Positions 53,610-63,209 of a DNA stretch of 64,000 nt are shown piece after piece; positions within the stretch are counted from its first letter, which is position 1, and each line of letters starts with the position of its first letter. The DNA comes from Pleomorphovibrio marinus (GTDB taxonomy: Bacteria > Bacteroidota > Bacteroidia > Cytophagales > Cyclobacteriaceae): assembly GCF_003347495.1 (NCBI RefSeq), contig NZ_QCXY01000001.1, positions 620,001 to 684,000 on the forward strand. Reading direction: 5' to 3'. The notes below the pieces were generated by a model. That model was not told the DNA's origin and ran no database searches. It saw only the letters and a program-made list of their open reading frames with translations. The position numbers and the translations under genes were made by a program.

Positions 53610-55112
53610 ATGAAAAAAGGAACTATATATATACTTACCTCAGCCCTGATCTTTACACTTTCGTGTAGCGATGAATTTCTCAACAAAACAGATCCCACTG
53701 TTTTGGTAGCCGATGAGTTTTATGCAACGGAAGAAGACATGGAGCAGGCGGTAAATGGCGTTTATGGCCAATTGCGGGGCTACTTTGGCAATCAATGGCA
53801 ATTCACCGAGTTCATCACGGACAATACTACCCTTCATTTCAATCCCGGTAACCGGGGGCAAGGGCCCGCATTGGAGGCATTGGAGTTTTGGCAATACAAT
53901 GCTGGAACACCAAACATCAACAGCCTTTATAACAACATTTACAGTATTATGGTAAATGTAAATACCACCCTGACTCGTATGCCAGAGGCCAATGCTCCCG
54001 AAGAGGTCAAAAGCCGGGCAGAAGGGGAAATGAGGTTTATCAGGGGATTTCTTTATTTTGAGTTGGTGCGGTATTTTGGGGATGCTATCATCATTACCGA
54101 ACCGGTTCAAACTCCGGCGGAGGCTTTCGAATACGAGCGTTCCCCCGCTGAAATGGTTTATCAACAGGTGTTCGAGGACCTAAACGCAGCAGTGGAAGCA
54201 CTCCCTAATTCCTATCCATCATCCCTAGTGGGAAAAGCCACAAGAGGTGCAGCTCTTACCTTGCTTGGAAAAGTTCACCTTACCCGACATGAATATACCG
54301 AGGCAATCGCCACCCTAAATCAAGTCACCCAACTTGGGTATCACTTACTTTCGGATTATGGGGATATCTATGACCCCCAAAACAAAAACCATCAGGAGTC
54401 CATTTGGGAAATCCAATACCAAGGCGACAACCTTTTTGGAGTACATAGCAGCTTCATTTATACCTTTGCCCCAAGGGAGTCCTTTGGAGCAGTTATCGAC
54501 TTCTCCGGACAGGAAGGGGGCGGCTGGAATACACCTACCCTGGACATCATCAATTCCTATGAAGAGGATGATTTGAGAAAAGAGGTGTCCTTGAGGGAAG
54601 GCTATACTAGTCTAGAAGGGGATTGGGTACCCGTTCCCTTCATAAACAAATACCATAACCCCCACTCCATTAGAGGTATAACCGACGACAATTGGCCAGC
54701 ACTTCGGTATGCAGATGTACTATTGATGCTGGCGGAGGCCATCAATGAAGTAGAGGGCCCTACAGGAGAAGCATATATGCATTTGAATGAAATAAGGGAA
54801 AGAGCAGGGCTTAGCCCCATCAATGGACTAAGTCAGGATGCCTTCAGAAATGCCGTGCTTGCAGAGAGAAGATTGGAACTTGCCTTTGAAAACCACCGGT
54901 GGTTTGATCTAAAGAGGACCATGACCGTGCCCCAGCTCGTCAATTTCCTTAACGATTACGGGCTCCGGGAGAGAGCAGAACCCACCACCTCAAGGGAGGG
55001 AATTCCTTTCTCCAACAACGACTTTATCTTCAATGAACATCAAGTCCTATTTCCTATCCCTCAAGACCAAATCAGAATCAACCCTGATATTGCCCAAAAT
55101 CCGGGATACTAA
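53610..55112 (+). CDS. SusD/RagB-family nutrient-binding lipoprotein
   Basis: About 500 residues from ATG 53610, with a lipoprotein signal ending FTLSC (Cys near residue 20). The family features are DEFLNKTDPTVLVADEFYATEEDMEQAVNG, the TPR-like helices (AEGEMRFIRGFLYFELVRYFGDA) and the C-terminal RRLELAFENHRWFDLKR and LFPIPQDQIRINPDIAQNPGY ending. It sits on the cell surface capping the SusC barrel and binds glycan. Upstream extension to 53394 is out of the signal peptide context and rejected. A terminator follows at 55129. Confidence 0.95.
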   Translation: MKKGTIYILTSALIFTLSCSDEFLNKTDPTVLVADEFYATEEDMEQAVNGVYGQLRGYFGNQWQFTEFITDNTTLHFNPGNRGQGPALEALEFWQYNAGTPNINSLYNNIYSIMVNVNTTLTRMPEANAPEEVKSRAEGEMRFIRGFLYFELVRYFGDAIIITEPVQTPAEAFEYERSPAEMVYQQVFEDLNAAVEALPNSYPSSLVGKATRGAALTLLGKVHLTRHEYTEAIATLNQVTQLGYHLLSDYGDIYDPQNKNHQESIWEIQYQGDNLFGVHSSFIYTFAPRESFGAVIDFSGQEGGGWNTPTLDIINSYEEDDLRKEVSLREGYTSLEGDWVPVPFINKYHNPHSIRGITDDNWPALRYADVLLMLAEAINEVEGPTGEAYMHLNEIRERAGLSPINGLSQDAFRNAVLAERRLELAFENHRWFDLKRTMTVPQLVNFLNDYGLRERAEPTTSREGIPFSNNDFIFNEHQVLFPIPQDQIRINPDIAQNPGY

Positions 55113-55128
55113 TATTAAAACAGCACAG

Positions 55129-55170
55129 ATTGCCCAAAGGTGGTGAATACTACTTTTGGGCAATTTTTTT
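55129..55170 (+). terminator. Rho-independent terminator after susD
   Basis: ATTGCCCAAA (55129-55138) pairs with TTTGGGCAAT (55155-55164) and is followed by six or more T. It lies 16 bp after the SusD stop and shows that the small lipoprotein downstream should start at 55226, not 55130. Confidence 0.85.
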
Positions 55171-55225
55171 GGATTGTAGCAAAAGTGCCAAATACTTCGT
55201 CAAGAATAAAAACAACCAGATACTA

Positions 55226-55717
55226 ATGGCACTCCTATATCATTATGGAAAAACGCTTTGGCTATTTCTGGCACTTTCAGGTTTGTTGAATGCCTGTATG
55301 ATAGACAATGACTACGACTTAAAGTGTCCAGTTCGAAAAGTGAATAAAAACCTCCCCAAAATTTATGGCAGATGGATTTTGATTCAGGGAATTACTTACG
55401 GGCAAGGAACCAATATTCCGGATGAAGATTATAGTTGCCATAGAATTAGCTATGAATTTCGAAGAAATGGAACTCTAATCGTCAACAGTAATTTGACGGA
55501 TTATATTGGTTTGCCAAGGGGTACTTTCACTTTTGAATGGGAAGCTCAGGAAACCTTGGACGAAAGGCCACTATATATCCTAAGGATAGGTGGGGATGAA
55601 TTTGGGGCCATGATGAGGGAGGGGGAATTGGAAATCGATTTTTTTCCAAGAGGGGGGCGGCCAACCGGACCCACAAGACCTACACGCCCGGTATCTATGT
55701 TGATCAGAAGCCACTAG
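55226..55717 (+). CDS. Small lipoprotein of unknown function
   Basis: 163 residues from ATG 55226, with a lipoprotein signal (LWLFLALSGLLNAC). The mature part KVNKNLPKIYGRWILIQGITYGQG...YEFRRNGTLIVNSN...PRGTFTFEWE has the layout of a lipocalin-like small beta-barrel (GxW motif, strand repeats). It ends in a proline/threonine/arginine tail (RPTGPTRPTRPVSM). I cannot place the family firmly. It comes after the susCD terminator, so it is probably separately or weakly read-through transcribed. Confidence 0.7.
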   Translation: MALLYHYGKTLWLFLALSGLLNACMIDNDYDLKCPVRKVNKNLPKIYGRWILIQGITYGQGTNIPDEDYSCHRISYEFRRNGTLIVNSNLTDYIGLPRGTFTFEWEAQETLDERPLYILRIGGDEFGAMMREGELEIDFFPRGGRPTGPTRPTRPVSMLIRSH

Positions 55718-55738
55718 GGGATAAAGGCAATTTAAGAA

Positions 55739-56230
55739 TCAAATCCTCAGCTCCCTTAATAGCCCTTCCAGATCCAACCGCCTGGTGTACATGTCTATAG
55801 AACCATCTTCTTTTCTCGGCCACTCCTCCTTGGGCCTGTCCCAATAGAGTTCGATACCATTTCCATCCGGGTCGTCCAGGTAGAGAGCTTCCGACACCCC
55901 ATGGTCTGCCGCTCCGGTAAAGGGGTAGGATTGCTGGTTCAACCGGTTAAAGAGAAATGCAAGTTCTTTTCGGGTAGGTAATAGAATGGCAGTGTGGAAA
56001 AGGCCCACTCCCTTTTTTTCTGCCTTTGGGGCACCTTTGCTTTGCCAGGTGTTTAAGCCTATATGGTGGTGATATCCCCCTGCCGAAATAAAGGCCGCTT
56101 GGTCCCCATAGGTAGTGATCAACTCAAAACCCAAAAGGCCACAATAAAAATCCAATGCCCGCCCTAAATCGGAAACCTTCAGGTGAACATGACCTATCCG
56201 GGTCTGTGCTGGAATCCTATATTCTTCCAT
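55739..56230 (-). CDS. VOC family protein (glyoxalase/dioxygenase fold)
   Basis: 163 residues, cytoplasmic. GHVHLKVSDLGRALDFYCGLLGFEL, a central HHHIGLNTW and DPDGNGIELYWDRP give the paired beta-alpha-beta-beta-beta modules; metal ligands are likely the His in GHVHLKV, the His in the middle motif and the Glu in GIELYW. It resembles ring-cleaving dioxygenase or lactoylglutathione lyase-like members; the substrate is unknown. It lies 37 bp downstream of GH78 on the same strand, so it may be the last gene of the glycosidase operon. Confidence 0.85.
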   Translation of the reverse strand: MEEYRIPAQTRIGHVHLKVSDLGRALDFYCGLLGFELITTYGDQAAFISAGGYHHHIGLNTWQSKGAPKAEKKGVGLFHTAILLPTRKELAFLFNRLNQQSYPFTGAADHGVSEALYLDDPDGNGIELYWDRPKEEWPRKEDGSIDMYTRRLDLEGLLRELRI

Positions 56231-56267
56231 CTAATTTCCTTTATAAGTTATCAACTAGCATGATTTT

Positions 56268-59039
56268 TCAATCCAACTCTAGTTCAAACTTCCCTGGCCC
56301 CACCAAAAGTTCAATTCGCTGTTCTTCCTGTTCAATTGCAAAGTCCCTTCTTGCCTCATTCAATGGTTTTCCATTTAGCTTGACTGTTTGGGGATTGGTG
56401 GTGGGAAGGTAAACTTTAGCAGTAGTATTGGCAGGAATGTGGATTTCCCATTCGAGTTCTCCTCCCTCATTCCGTTTCCAATAGCTTCTAATTTGTCCAT
56501 AAGGAGAGGTAAAGGAAGCATTCACATGATCCAATTTTTCTGGAAAAGAAGGGCGCATTAGGATCCTCTTAAAGCCAGGCAGGTTGGGGTCACTTTTGAT
56601 GCCCGCCAAATCCTCAAAATACCATACCAATAAATCACCCAGCAACATGACGTGATTTTGGGAATTCATACCGGGATTAGCGGTGTCCCCATTCCAAAGC
56701 TCCCAAATGGTGGTGGCGCCCTGCTTCACCATATAGCCCCAGCTTGGATAAGTAGTGTTCATGGCCAACTTTAAAGCCAGGTCCCCATATCCAGAACGGG
56801 TAAGGGTACGCATCAGCCACTGGGTACCGATCACCCCTGTACTGATATGGCCGTGGTTTACTTCTTCGATGGCATAAACCACATGATCCAACACCCGCTC
56901 TGCATCCTTACCCTTCACCAACCCAAAAGCCAAGGGCAATATGTTGGCGGTTACGGTGCCATTACTAAAATGGCTTTCCTCCGAATTCCAAAAGGCGGAG
57001 ACAAAATGGTCTTTTAGGGTTGACGCTGTTTCTTGGTAGGTGGAAATATCCTGAGTATTCCCGGAAACTTTTGCAAATTTCTGCATTAAGCCCAAAAGGT
57101 AATAATAATAGGCAGAAGCAATTAGCACTCCATCCGTTTGCCGGCTGGGATCCCTGGAATGGATAAGCTCCTTTGACTCCGGAGGCACACACCAATCTCC
57201 GTACTTATCACGGGTCATCAAACCCTCTTTCATATAGTTGGAGGCCATATAATCCATCCATTTTTTCATATGGGGATAATGCTTGGTCACAACACTGGAA
57301 TCGGCAAATTGCCGGTGCAGCATATCGGCTACGAACAGATAGGTGCCAGGCCAGGTCACATTGTCCCCGTAGTATCGCCAAAAGGCCGGGGCAACGTCAG
57401 GAATACCACCATCCTGGGTCTGGGACTGCTGAATATCATCCATCCACTTTTTGTAGAGTGGGGCATGTCCAAATAAGAAACTCTCCCCATATGCGCCAAC
57501 GGTCCTATCCCCTAACCAAGGTTGTCTCTCGTTGCGTTGGGGACAGTCCACAGGCATCCCTTTATAGTTACCCCTTATACCCCAAAAGGCATTTTCGAAA
57601 ATACGGTTCAACGTCGTATCCGATGATTCGAAAGTACCTACAGTAGGTAAATCATCATTCACCACCTTACCCTTGAAATCAGTAAGGATCGGTTCATGGG
57701 GATATCCCGTGATTTCCACATAGCGAAACCCGTGATAGACGAATCGGGGTTCCCAGGTTTCCAATTCATCCCCTTTAAGGATATACTTGTCCGTCACTTG
57801 AGCATCGCGTAGATTTTCGGTAAAGATGCTGCCGTCTTCGTTCAACGATTCCGCAAACCGCAATTGTACCGTGTCACCTGCATTCCCTTTTACCCTTATT
57901 TGCACCCAGCCTACCATATTTTGTCCCATATCCAAAACATACTTGCCGGACTCCAATAGACTAATGCCTACAGGATCCAATTCTTCCACCACCCTCATGG
58001 GAGGGGTCATTTGTGCCTCAAAAAACCCTTCAGGCTCCTGCACATAAGATGCCTGAAGCCAGTCGCTATCCTCAAATCCCACATCGTTCCATCCTGGCAT
58101 TTCCTTTCTGGCATCGTACTCCTCACCATCGTATTCATTGTTGGTGAGGATTGGGCCTTCAGCGGTAAGTTTCCAACTTTCGTCAGTCCGTATCACTTCC
58201 TTAGTTCCGTCTTCCAATTCTATATGCAATTGCATGGCCATCTTAGGGTACCCAAAAGTTTTGATTTTGTAAGGTTTGTAATCTTGCCGCATGGTATAAT
58301 ACCGTCCATTGCCTAAAATGGTACCAATTGCATTTACCCCCTCCTTTATCCTATCGGTCACATCAAATACATTGATTTTGACCCCTTGGTGATAATCTGT
58401 GGGCAAGGGGGCAAGCACATGGTCACCCACTCTTTCGCCATTGAAAAATAACTCATACAGCCCCAAACCAATGATATGTACCTTGGCCTTTTTAATGGGC
58501 TGATCTAATTCAAATTCTGTTCTTAGGTACCTGGCGGCAAGTCTGGAAAATTGCCCTTCCTCTTCCCAATCGAAGGATTGATCTTTGCCAATCCACCGGG
58601 TGGACTTCCATTCGGCATAGTTAAGGATACCCATACTCCAAAAGGCCGGTTCACTCCAGTCCAATTCCCCATCTTCTGTCCATACTTTCACCTTCCAATA
58701 CACTTCCTGCCTGCTGTTCAATAGTTCTCCCTCGTAAGGAACCTGCTGACTCTGGCCGCTTTCCCTTTTTCCGGTATCCCATAAGTCGCCCTCATTTGCT
58801 GCAAGCTTTTCGGGAGAACTGGAGGCAATAATTCTATACGCCTCCTGAGTAATTTCGGGTCCAGCCTGCTGCAATTTCCAACCTAAGAGGGGATTTTGCT
58901 CATCAATCCCTTCCGGGTTTTCTAGGTAAGCCACCCTCAGGTGGGTAGGTCCCTCCTTTGCAAACAAATTGGTGAGCAACAAGGTGAGCAACAATAAACT
59001 AAGAAAAAAAGCACCACAATGGATCCTTGAAAGTATCAT
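56268..59039 (-). CDS. GH78 alpha-L-rhamnosidase
   Basis: 923 residues with a signal peptide (MILSRIHCG then a long hydrophobic run to LFAKEG). Domains in order: an N-terminal beta-sandwich, a rhamnosidase N domain (LSARYLRTEFEL-like region, GDHVLAPLPTDYHQGVKINVFDVT), a second sandwich, an (alpha/alpha)6 catalytic barrel and a C-terminal sandwich. The GH78 signature DCPQRNERQPWLGD lies near residue 498, with acidic catalytic residues. It releases L-rhamnose from rhamnogalacturonan or ulvan-like glycans in the periplasm. It overlaps the next upstream gene by 4 bp (ATGA). Confidence 0.93.
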   Translation of the reverse strand: MILSRIHCGAFFLSLLLLTLLLTNLFAKEGPTHLRVAYLENPEGIDEQNPLLGWKLQQAGPEITQEAYRIIASSSPEKLAANEGDLWDTGKRESGQSQQVPYEGELLNSRQEVYWKVKVWTEDGELDWSEPAFWSMGILNYAEWKSTRWIGKDQSFDWEEEGQFSRLAARYLRTEFELDQPIKKAKVHIIGLGLYELFFNGERVGDHVLAPLPTDYHQGVKINVFDVTDRIKEGVNAIGTILGNGRYYTMRQDYKPYKIKTFGYPKMAMQLHIELEDGTKEVIRTDESWKLTAEGPILTNNEYDGEEYDARKEMPGWNDVGFEDSDWLQASYVQEPEGFFEAQMTPPMRVVEELDPVGISLLESGKYVLDMGQNMVGWVQIRVKGNAGDTVQLRFAESLNEDGSIFTENLRDAQVTDKYILKGDELETWEPRFVYHGFRYVEITGYPHEPILTDFKGKVVNDDLPTVGTFESSDTTLNRIFENAFWGIRGNYKGMPVDCPQRNERQPWLGDRTVGAYGESFLFGHAPLYKKWMDDIQQSQTQDGGIPDVAPAFWRYYGDNVTWPGTYLFVADMLHRQFADSSVVTKHYPHMKKWMDYMASNYMKEGLMTRDKYGDWCVPPESKELIHSRDPSRQTDGVLIASAYYYYLLGLMQKFAKVSGNTQDISTYQETASTLKDHFVSAFWNSEESHFSNGTVTANILPLAFGLVKGKDAERVLDHVVYAIEEVNHGHISTGVIGTQWLMRTLTRSGYGDLALKLAMNTTYPSWGYMVKQGATTIWELWNGDTANPGMNSQNHVMLLGDLLVWYFEDLAGIKSDPNLPGFKRILMRPSFPEKLDHVNASFTSPYGQIRSYWKRNEGGELEWEIHIPANTTAKVYLPTTNPQTVKLNGKPLNEARRDFAIEQEEQRIELLVGPGKFELELD

Positions 59040-60601
59040 AGGGTAGCTGAGATTTTTTCTAAGTTAGGGGAGTGAGCAACAGGCTCTCCGTCCACCATTA
59101 GGGTGAACCCCTCTCCATTTTTATATTTTTCGCCTGTTTTATCCCAAATTATGGTGAGGTACTTTCCTTGGTACTTGACATTATCCAGACAAAACCAATC
59201 CCATTTCTCCTGAGGAATCAGGGGATTCACCTCCACCTGCTCATCGGCACTTGGCCTAAGCCCCACCAAGCCTGTAATGATAAGGTCATTAAAGGTTGAA
59301 TGGTTGTAATACCTGCTTCTCTCCTGATCTCCTTTTAGCCAAAATCCAGTGGTTTCATCCAGGTACTCGCCTATATAAGGCCTTCCTCTATAGTATTGGG
59401 ATTCCACGTATTTTTCCAAAAGGGTGAAATAATCGGACCTGTCCACATGGCTTTGTTCATAGTCATTCATCAGGTTGGCCATGGCAGTCATGGTCTGTGA
59501 GGTGGCGAAAGGCCATATAGCACCATCCCACTCGCAGGAACAACAACCATGGGTGCGGAAGTCCGGATGCCTACATTCAGCTGTAGTCAACCCAAAAGGG
59601 GCAAAAAAACCCTCCTCATCCATTACTTGGGACCAGGCTTCCTCATACCCTTGATCAGGAAGATTAAAATACCAAGGGATAAATCCAATGGCTTCCCTAG
59701 CCAAAGCAAAAGAGCCATCCTCCAATAAAGTCTCAAAAAAGGAGGATTCAGGGTTCCATAAATTATCCTGAACGAGCCTTTTTATCGTATCTGCCTTAGC
59801 CTCATAATAGTTCACTTCCTCTTCCCGGTCCTTTAGAGCGGCCATTTTTGCAAGAGCCTCTGCATTCCCGAACATATAACTATTTATGGTAGGCCTTGCG
59901 TTTTGCTCCCTTCTGCCTCCGCTTATGGACTCTTCCATACCATCTTTGACATCATGTTGCCAAAAGAGCCCTGAGGGTAGCCTTCTGTCCTCCTCCCATG
60001 CTTGGTATTCTTGGGTAAGGTCAGGATACATGTCCAGCAAATAATCCCTATTGCCATCCACCATGTACTTGTTCCACAAAGCATTGGCCGTCCAACTGCT
60101 GAATGCCCGTAATTTATCCATAGGCTCACCCTCATTTCCCCTGAACCATACATGTACATATTCCTCCAGGTATTGAGGGTCGTGTAGCCAACGGGATTCG
60201 TAAATATGGTGCCCCAAAGCACAACTAATAAGGTTATACTTGTCTGCGTAGGGCCTATCCACCAAAAATTCCGTCATGGCATATCCCACTGGGGTTTCTT
60301 TAATATGCTTTCGTAGTGTCCACCAGCGGTAGTAAAAAATCTCCTCAAAATTCTTTTGGGGTGCCTCAAATAGGGGGATGTTTTGTTGCATCCATTCCCA
60401 GGACTCTTCGTTGGGAATCGCCTGTGCGATATTTTCATCTTCCATGGCATTGAAGTACTCTACATAATGCCTGAAATCCTCTTTGTTCAGGATAGTGGAA
60501 CCTGACTTTTCGGGCCTTTCCTTGCAACCCACCATCCCCGCCAACATAAGGATGAAGGAAAGGATGTAAGAAGCTGTTTTTTTTATTCTGTTAATATGCA
60601 T
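59036..60601 (-). CDS. (alpha/alpha)6 glycosidase lipoprotein, MGH1/GH63-like
   Basis: About 521 residues from ATG 60601, with a lipoprotein signal (LMLAGMVGC). The fold is an (alpha/alpha)6 barrel: DGMEESISGGR, FGLTTAECRHPDFR and the active-site segment CSCEWDGAIWPFATSQT near residue 355. The DGxxWP motif is shared by GH63, GH37 and related mannosyl/glucosyl enzymes; a more exact specificity cannot be given. It lies between GH95 and GH78 in a tight operon, so it should remove another sugar from the same glycan. The upstream start at 60700 is inside the GH95 gene and rejected. Confidence 0.82.
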   Translation of the reverse strand: MHINRIKKTASYILSFILMLAGMVGCKERPEKSGSTILNKEDFRHYVEYFNAMEDENIAQAIPNEESWEWMQQNIPLFEAPQKNFEEIFYYRWWTLRKHIKETPVGYAMTEFLVDRPYADKYNLISCALGHHIYESRWLHDPQYLEEYVHVWFRGNEGEPMDKLRAFSSWTANALWNKYMVDGNRDYLLDMYPDLTQEYQAWEEDRRLPSGLFWQHDVKDGMEESISGGRREQNARPTINSYMFGNAEALAKMAALKDREEEVNYYEAKADTIKRLVQDNLWNPESSFFETLLEDGSFALAREAIGFIPWYFNLPDQGYEEAWSQVMDEEGFFAPFGLTTAECRHPDFRTHGCCSCEWDGAIWPFATSQTMTAMANLMNDYEQSHVDRSDYFTLLEKYVESQYYRGRPYIGEYLDETTGFWLKGDQERSRYYNHSTFNDLIITGLVGLRPSADEQVEVNPLIPQEKWDWFCLDNVKYQGKYLTIIWDKTGEKYKNGEGFTLMVDGEPVAHSPNLEKISATL

Positions 60602-60617
60602 GGTTATTTTTTCCGGG

Positions 60618-63101
60618 TTAGGGTCTAGCGAAAAACTCATAGGTTTCTCCAGCCTGGGTGGAAATATCGTACTCATAGAAGCGTGGCAATTCGACTTCAT
60701 TTAGTTTAGCCTCTGGAGAGATAATAGGGGTCTGGATGGGCATTATTTCAAAAAGAGGGTTTTCGTTTTCCCTTCTTGCCCTTTTCATGGATATTCCTTT
60801 TCCGGCTCTTAACCTTTCCTGCGATCTAAGCCTAAGATTACCGCCAATCCTAGAGCGTATCACTGCTTTTTCGATCTTATTATCCTTCCATGATATAGAT
60901 TCAATTTCAAAACCCCCTCTGGCCAAGAGCCCTTCCACCTTTCCATCTTCCCATACAGTTGGCAGGGCAGGCAATAGGTGCACGGCACCATCATGGCTCT
61001 GCACTAACATCTCTGCTATACCCGCTGTACACCCAAAATTCCCGTCTATCTGAAAGGGGGGATGAGCGTCCAATAGGTTAGGGTAGGTCCCTCCTCCACG
61101 TTTATCGGGGGTTACCAGAGTAAGTTGGTCGTTCAAAAGCTTATAGGCATGATCCCCATCAAGGAACCTGGCCCAAAGGTTTACCTTCCATCCCATGGAC
61201 CAACCCGTAGATGGGTCGCCCCGGAATTTCAGTGAGGTTCTTGCTGCATCAAAAAGCTCCGGTGTACGAATGGGAGAAATTTGATTGCTTGGTGCTGCCC
61301 CATATAGATGGGACACGTGCCTGTGCTTATCATCCGGCTCGTCCCAATCATGCATCCATTCCTGTAACTGGCCTAGCCTTCCTATTTGCATAGGAGGCAT
61401 CCTTTCCTTCGTCTGTGCCAAGGTGGCGGCAAAATCCTGGTCTTGGTCCAAGTAGCGACTGGCACGTATTAAGTTACTGAAAAGATCAAAAACCAGTTGG
61501 TTATCAATAGTAACACCTGCGGCAGTGGTGGCTTTTCCGTCGCTGCCAGCATGGGTGTTTTCCGGGGAGTTGGAAGGGGTCACCACCAGCCAGTTGTTTT
61601 CTGGTTCTTCTATCATAAAATCAAGAAAAAATTCGGCAGCACTTTTCATGATGGGGTATGCCTCTTCGAGAAACTCCCCATCCCCGGTAAATAAGAACCT
61701 TTCCCATAAATGTTGGCATAGCCAGGCAGCAGCGGCCGGCCACATGCCCGAAGGGGCCTTGTCTACAGGCCCGGTAATTCTCCAAATGTCCGTGTTGTGG
61801 TGCAAGACCCACCCATCCGCGTCGTACATCTTTCTGGCGGTCTCCTTTCCAGTTTCACTTACTTCACGAATAAGTTGCAAAAAGGGTTCGTGCATTTCAG
61901 ATAGATTGGTGGTTTCGGCCGGCCAGTAATTCATTTCCGCATTGATATTGACTGTATATTTGCTATCCCAGGAGGGGAACAACCTATCGTTCCAGATTCC
62001 CTGTAGGTTGGCAGGTTGTCCGCCTGGTTGTGAGCTACTGATTAATAGGTATCTGCCAAATTGAAAATACAATGCCGCAAGTTGAGGGTCAAAATGGTCT
62101 CCGAATTTTTTGACCCTCTCATCTGTGGGAAGATCCATGGCCGCTGTAGTCCCTAGGTCCAGCTTCACTCTACCCATGTACTTCTGGAAGTGATCAATAT
62201 GTGCATTCTTTATTTCTTCAAAGGATTTGGGATAAGCCTTTTCCAGATATTCTGCGCTTTTGGCCATTTCGTCTCCACTGATGTCCTTATAATTTTTAAA
62301 GTTGGTGGCCAAGGACACAAATAGGATGGCTTCATCCGCTTCTTGAATATTGATCAATCCATCCTTGACTTCTACTTTTCCCCCTTTGGTCTTGGCTTTT
62401 ACCCTGCCCAAGAATTTTACCCTGCCGGGTTGACCCTCATGCATACTAGATACCCCAGCCAGCATCAATTGCTCCTCCTCGGTAAAGGGATCGGCGTTAT
62501 CATGGGGGCTGTTGAGTTGCACATTGCAATTGATTTTACCTGGCTCGCTTGCGGTAATTTTTATAAGCAACACCTGGTCTTCAAAGGCCGTAATCATCTC
62601 CCTTTTAAATTTCACCCCGTTTGACTCATAGCTCACCGATGTAGTGGCATTGGAGATATCCAGCTCCCGTTGATAATTAGTGTATTGAATATGCTCAGGA
62701 AAAGAAATAAAAAGATCTCCAAAAGTTTGGTAGGGCATACCATGGTTGGTTTGGGACATTATTCTTTCCGTGGCAAGAGTTTGTGCCTCAAGGTATTTTC
62801 CCTCAAAAATCAATCTTCTTACCTCTGGCAATGCCTCCAAAGCTGTGTCATGTGCATTGTTGTTGGGAGAGCCTGCCCAAAGGGTTTCCTCGTTGAGTTG
62901 AAGACGTTCCAAAGCAGGTACGCCAAATACCATAGCACCCAACCTACCGTTGCCTATGGGCAAAGCTTCGTTCCAAATTGCTGCTGGTTTATCATACCAC
63001 AATTTTAGGAGAGGCTCTTCTTGCTGAGCCGCGGCAGTAGTCCAGAAAAGTACCAGGGTCGTGATACTTGCCAAAAGAAAGGAAAATAGTTTCATGGACA
63101 T
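60618..63101 (-). CDS. GH95 alpha-L-fucosidase / alpha-L-galactosidase
   Basis: 827 residues with a signal peptide (ending TTAAAQQ). The GH95 N-terminal domain starts [28 protein letters not shown] with [16 protein letters not shown]. The catalytic barrel has the [14 protein letters not shown] motif near residue 389 and [17 protein letters not shown] near residue 690. GH95 removes alpha-1,2-L-fucose or alpha-L-galactose from xyloglucan, rhamnogalacturonan II and related glycans. First glycosidase after the PKD lipoprotein; the MGH1-like gene starts 16 bp after its stop. Confidence 0.93.
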   Translation of the reverse strand: MSMKLFSFLLASITTLVLFWTTAAAQQEEPLLKLWYDKPAAIWNEALPIGNGRLGAMVFGVPALERLQLNEETLWAGSPNNNAHDTALEALPEVRRLIFEGKYLEAQTLATERIMSQTNHGMPYQTFGDLFISFPEHIQYTNYQRELDISNATTSVSYESNGVKFKREMITAFEDQVLLIKITASEPGKINCNVQLNSPHDNADPFTEEEQLMLAGVSSMHEGQPGRVKFLGRVKAKTKGGKVEVKDGLINIQEADEAILFVSLATNFKNYKDISGDEMAKSAEYLEKAYPKSFEEIKNAHIDHFQKYMGRVKLDLGTTAAMDLPTDERVKKFGDHFDPQLAALYFQFGRYLLISSSQPGGQPANLQGIWNDRLFPSWDSKYTVNINAEMNYWPAETTNLSEMHEPFLQLIREVSETGKETARKMYDADGWVLHHNTDIWRITGPVDKAPSGMWPAAAAWLCQHLWERFLFTGDGEFLEEAYPIMKSAAEFFLDFMIEEPENNWLVVTPSNSPENTHAGSDGKATTAAGVTIDNQLVFDLFSNLIRASRYLDQDQDFAATLAQTKERMPPMQIGRLGQLQEWMHDWDEPDDKHRHVSHLYGAAPSNQISPIRTPELFDAARTSLKFRGDPSTGWSMGWKVNLWARFLDGDHAYKLLNDQLTLVTPDKRGGGTYPNLLDAHPPFQIDGNFGCTAGIAEMLVQSHDGAVHLLPALPTVWEDGKVEGLLARGGFEIESISWKDNKIEKAVIRSRIGGNLRLRSQERLRAGKGISMKRARRENENPLFEIMPIQTPIISPEAKLNEVELPRFYEYDISTQAGETYEFFARP

Positions 63102-63209
63102 TTTTGGAGGTTCTGGTATTAGTATATTTTGGTAATAGAATAAAATAAAACCACAACACTACTTTCAGTATTCCCAAAAACAGTGCCGTGGCTAAATCAA
63201 TTATAGCTA

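Noticed and set aside
55130-55225. Upstream start for the small lipoprotein
   Set aside because: It would overlap the susD terminator stem, and the signal peptide begins only at 55226.
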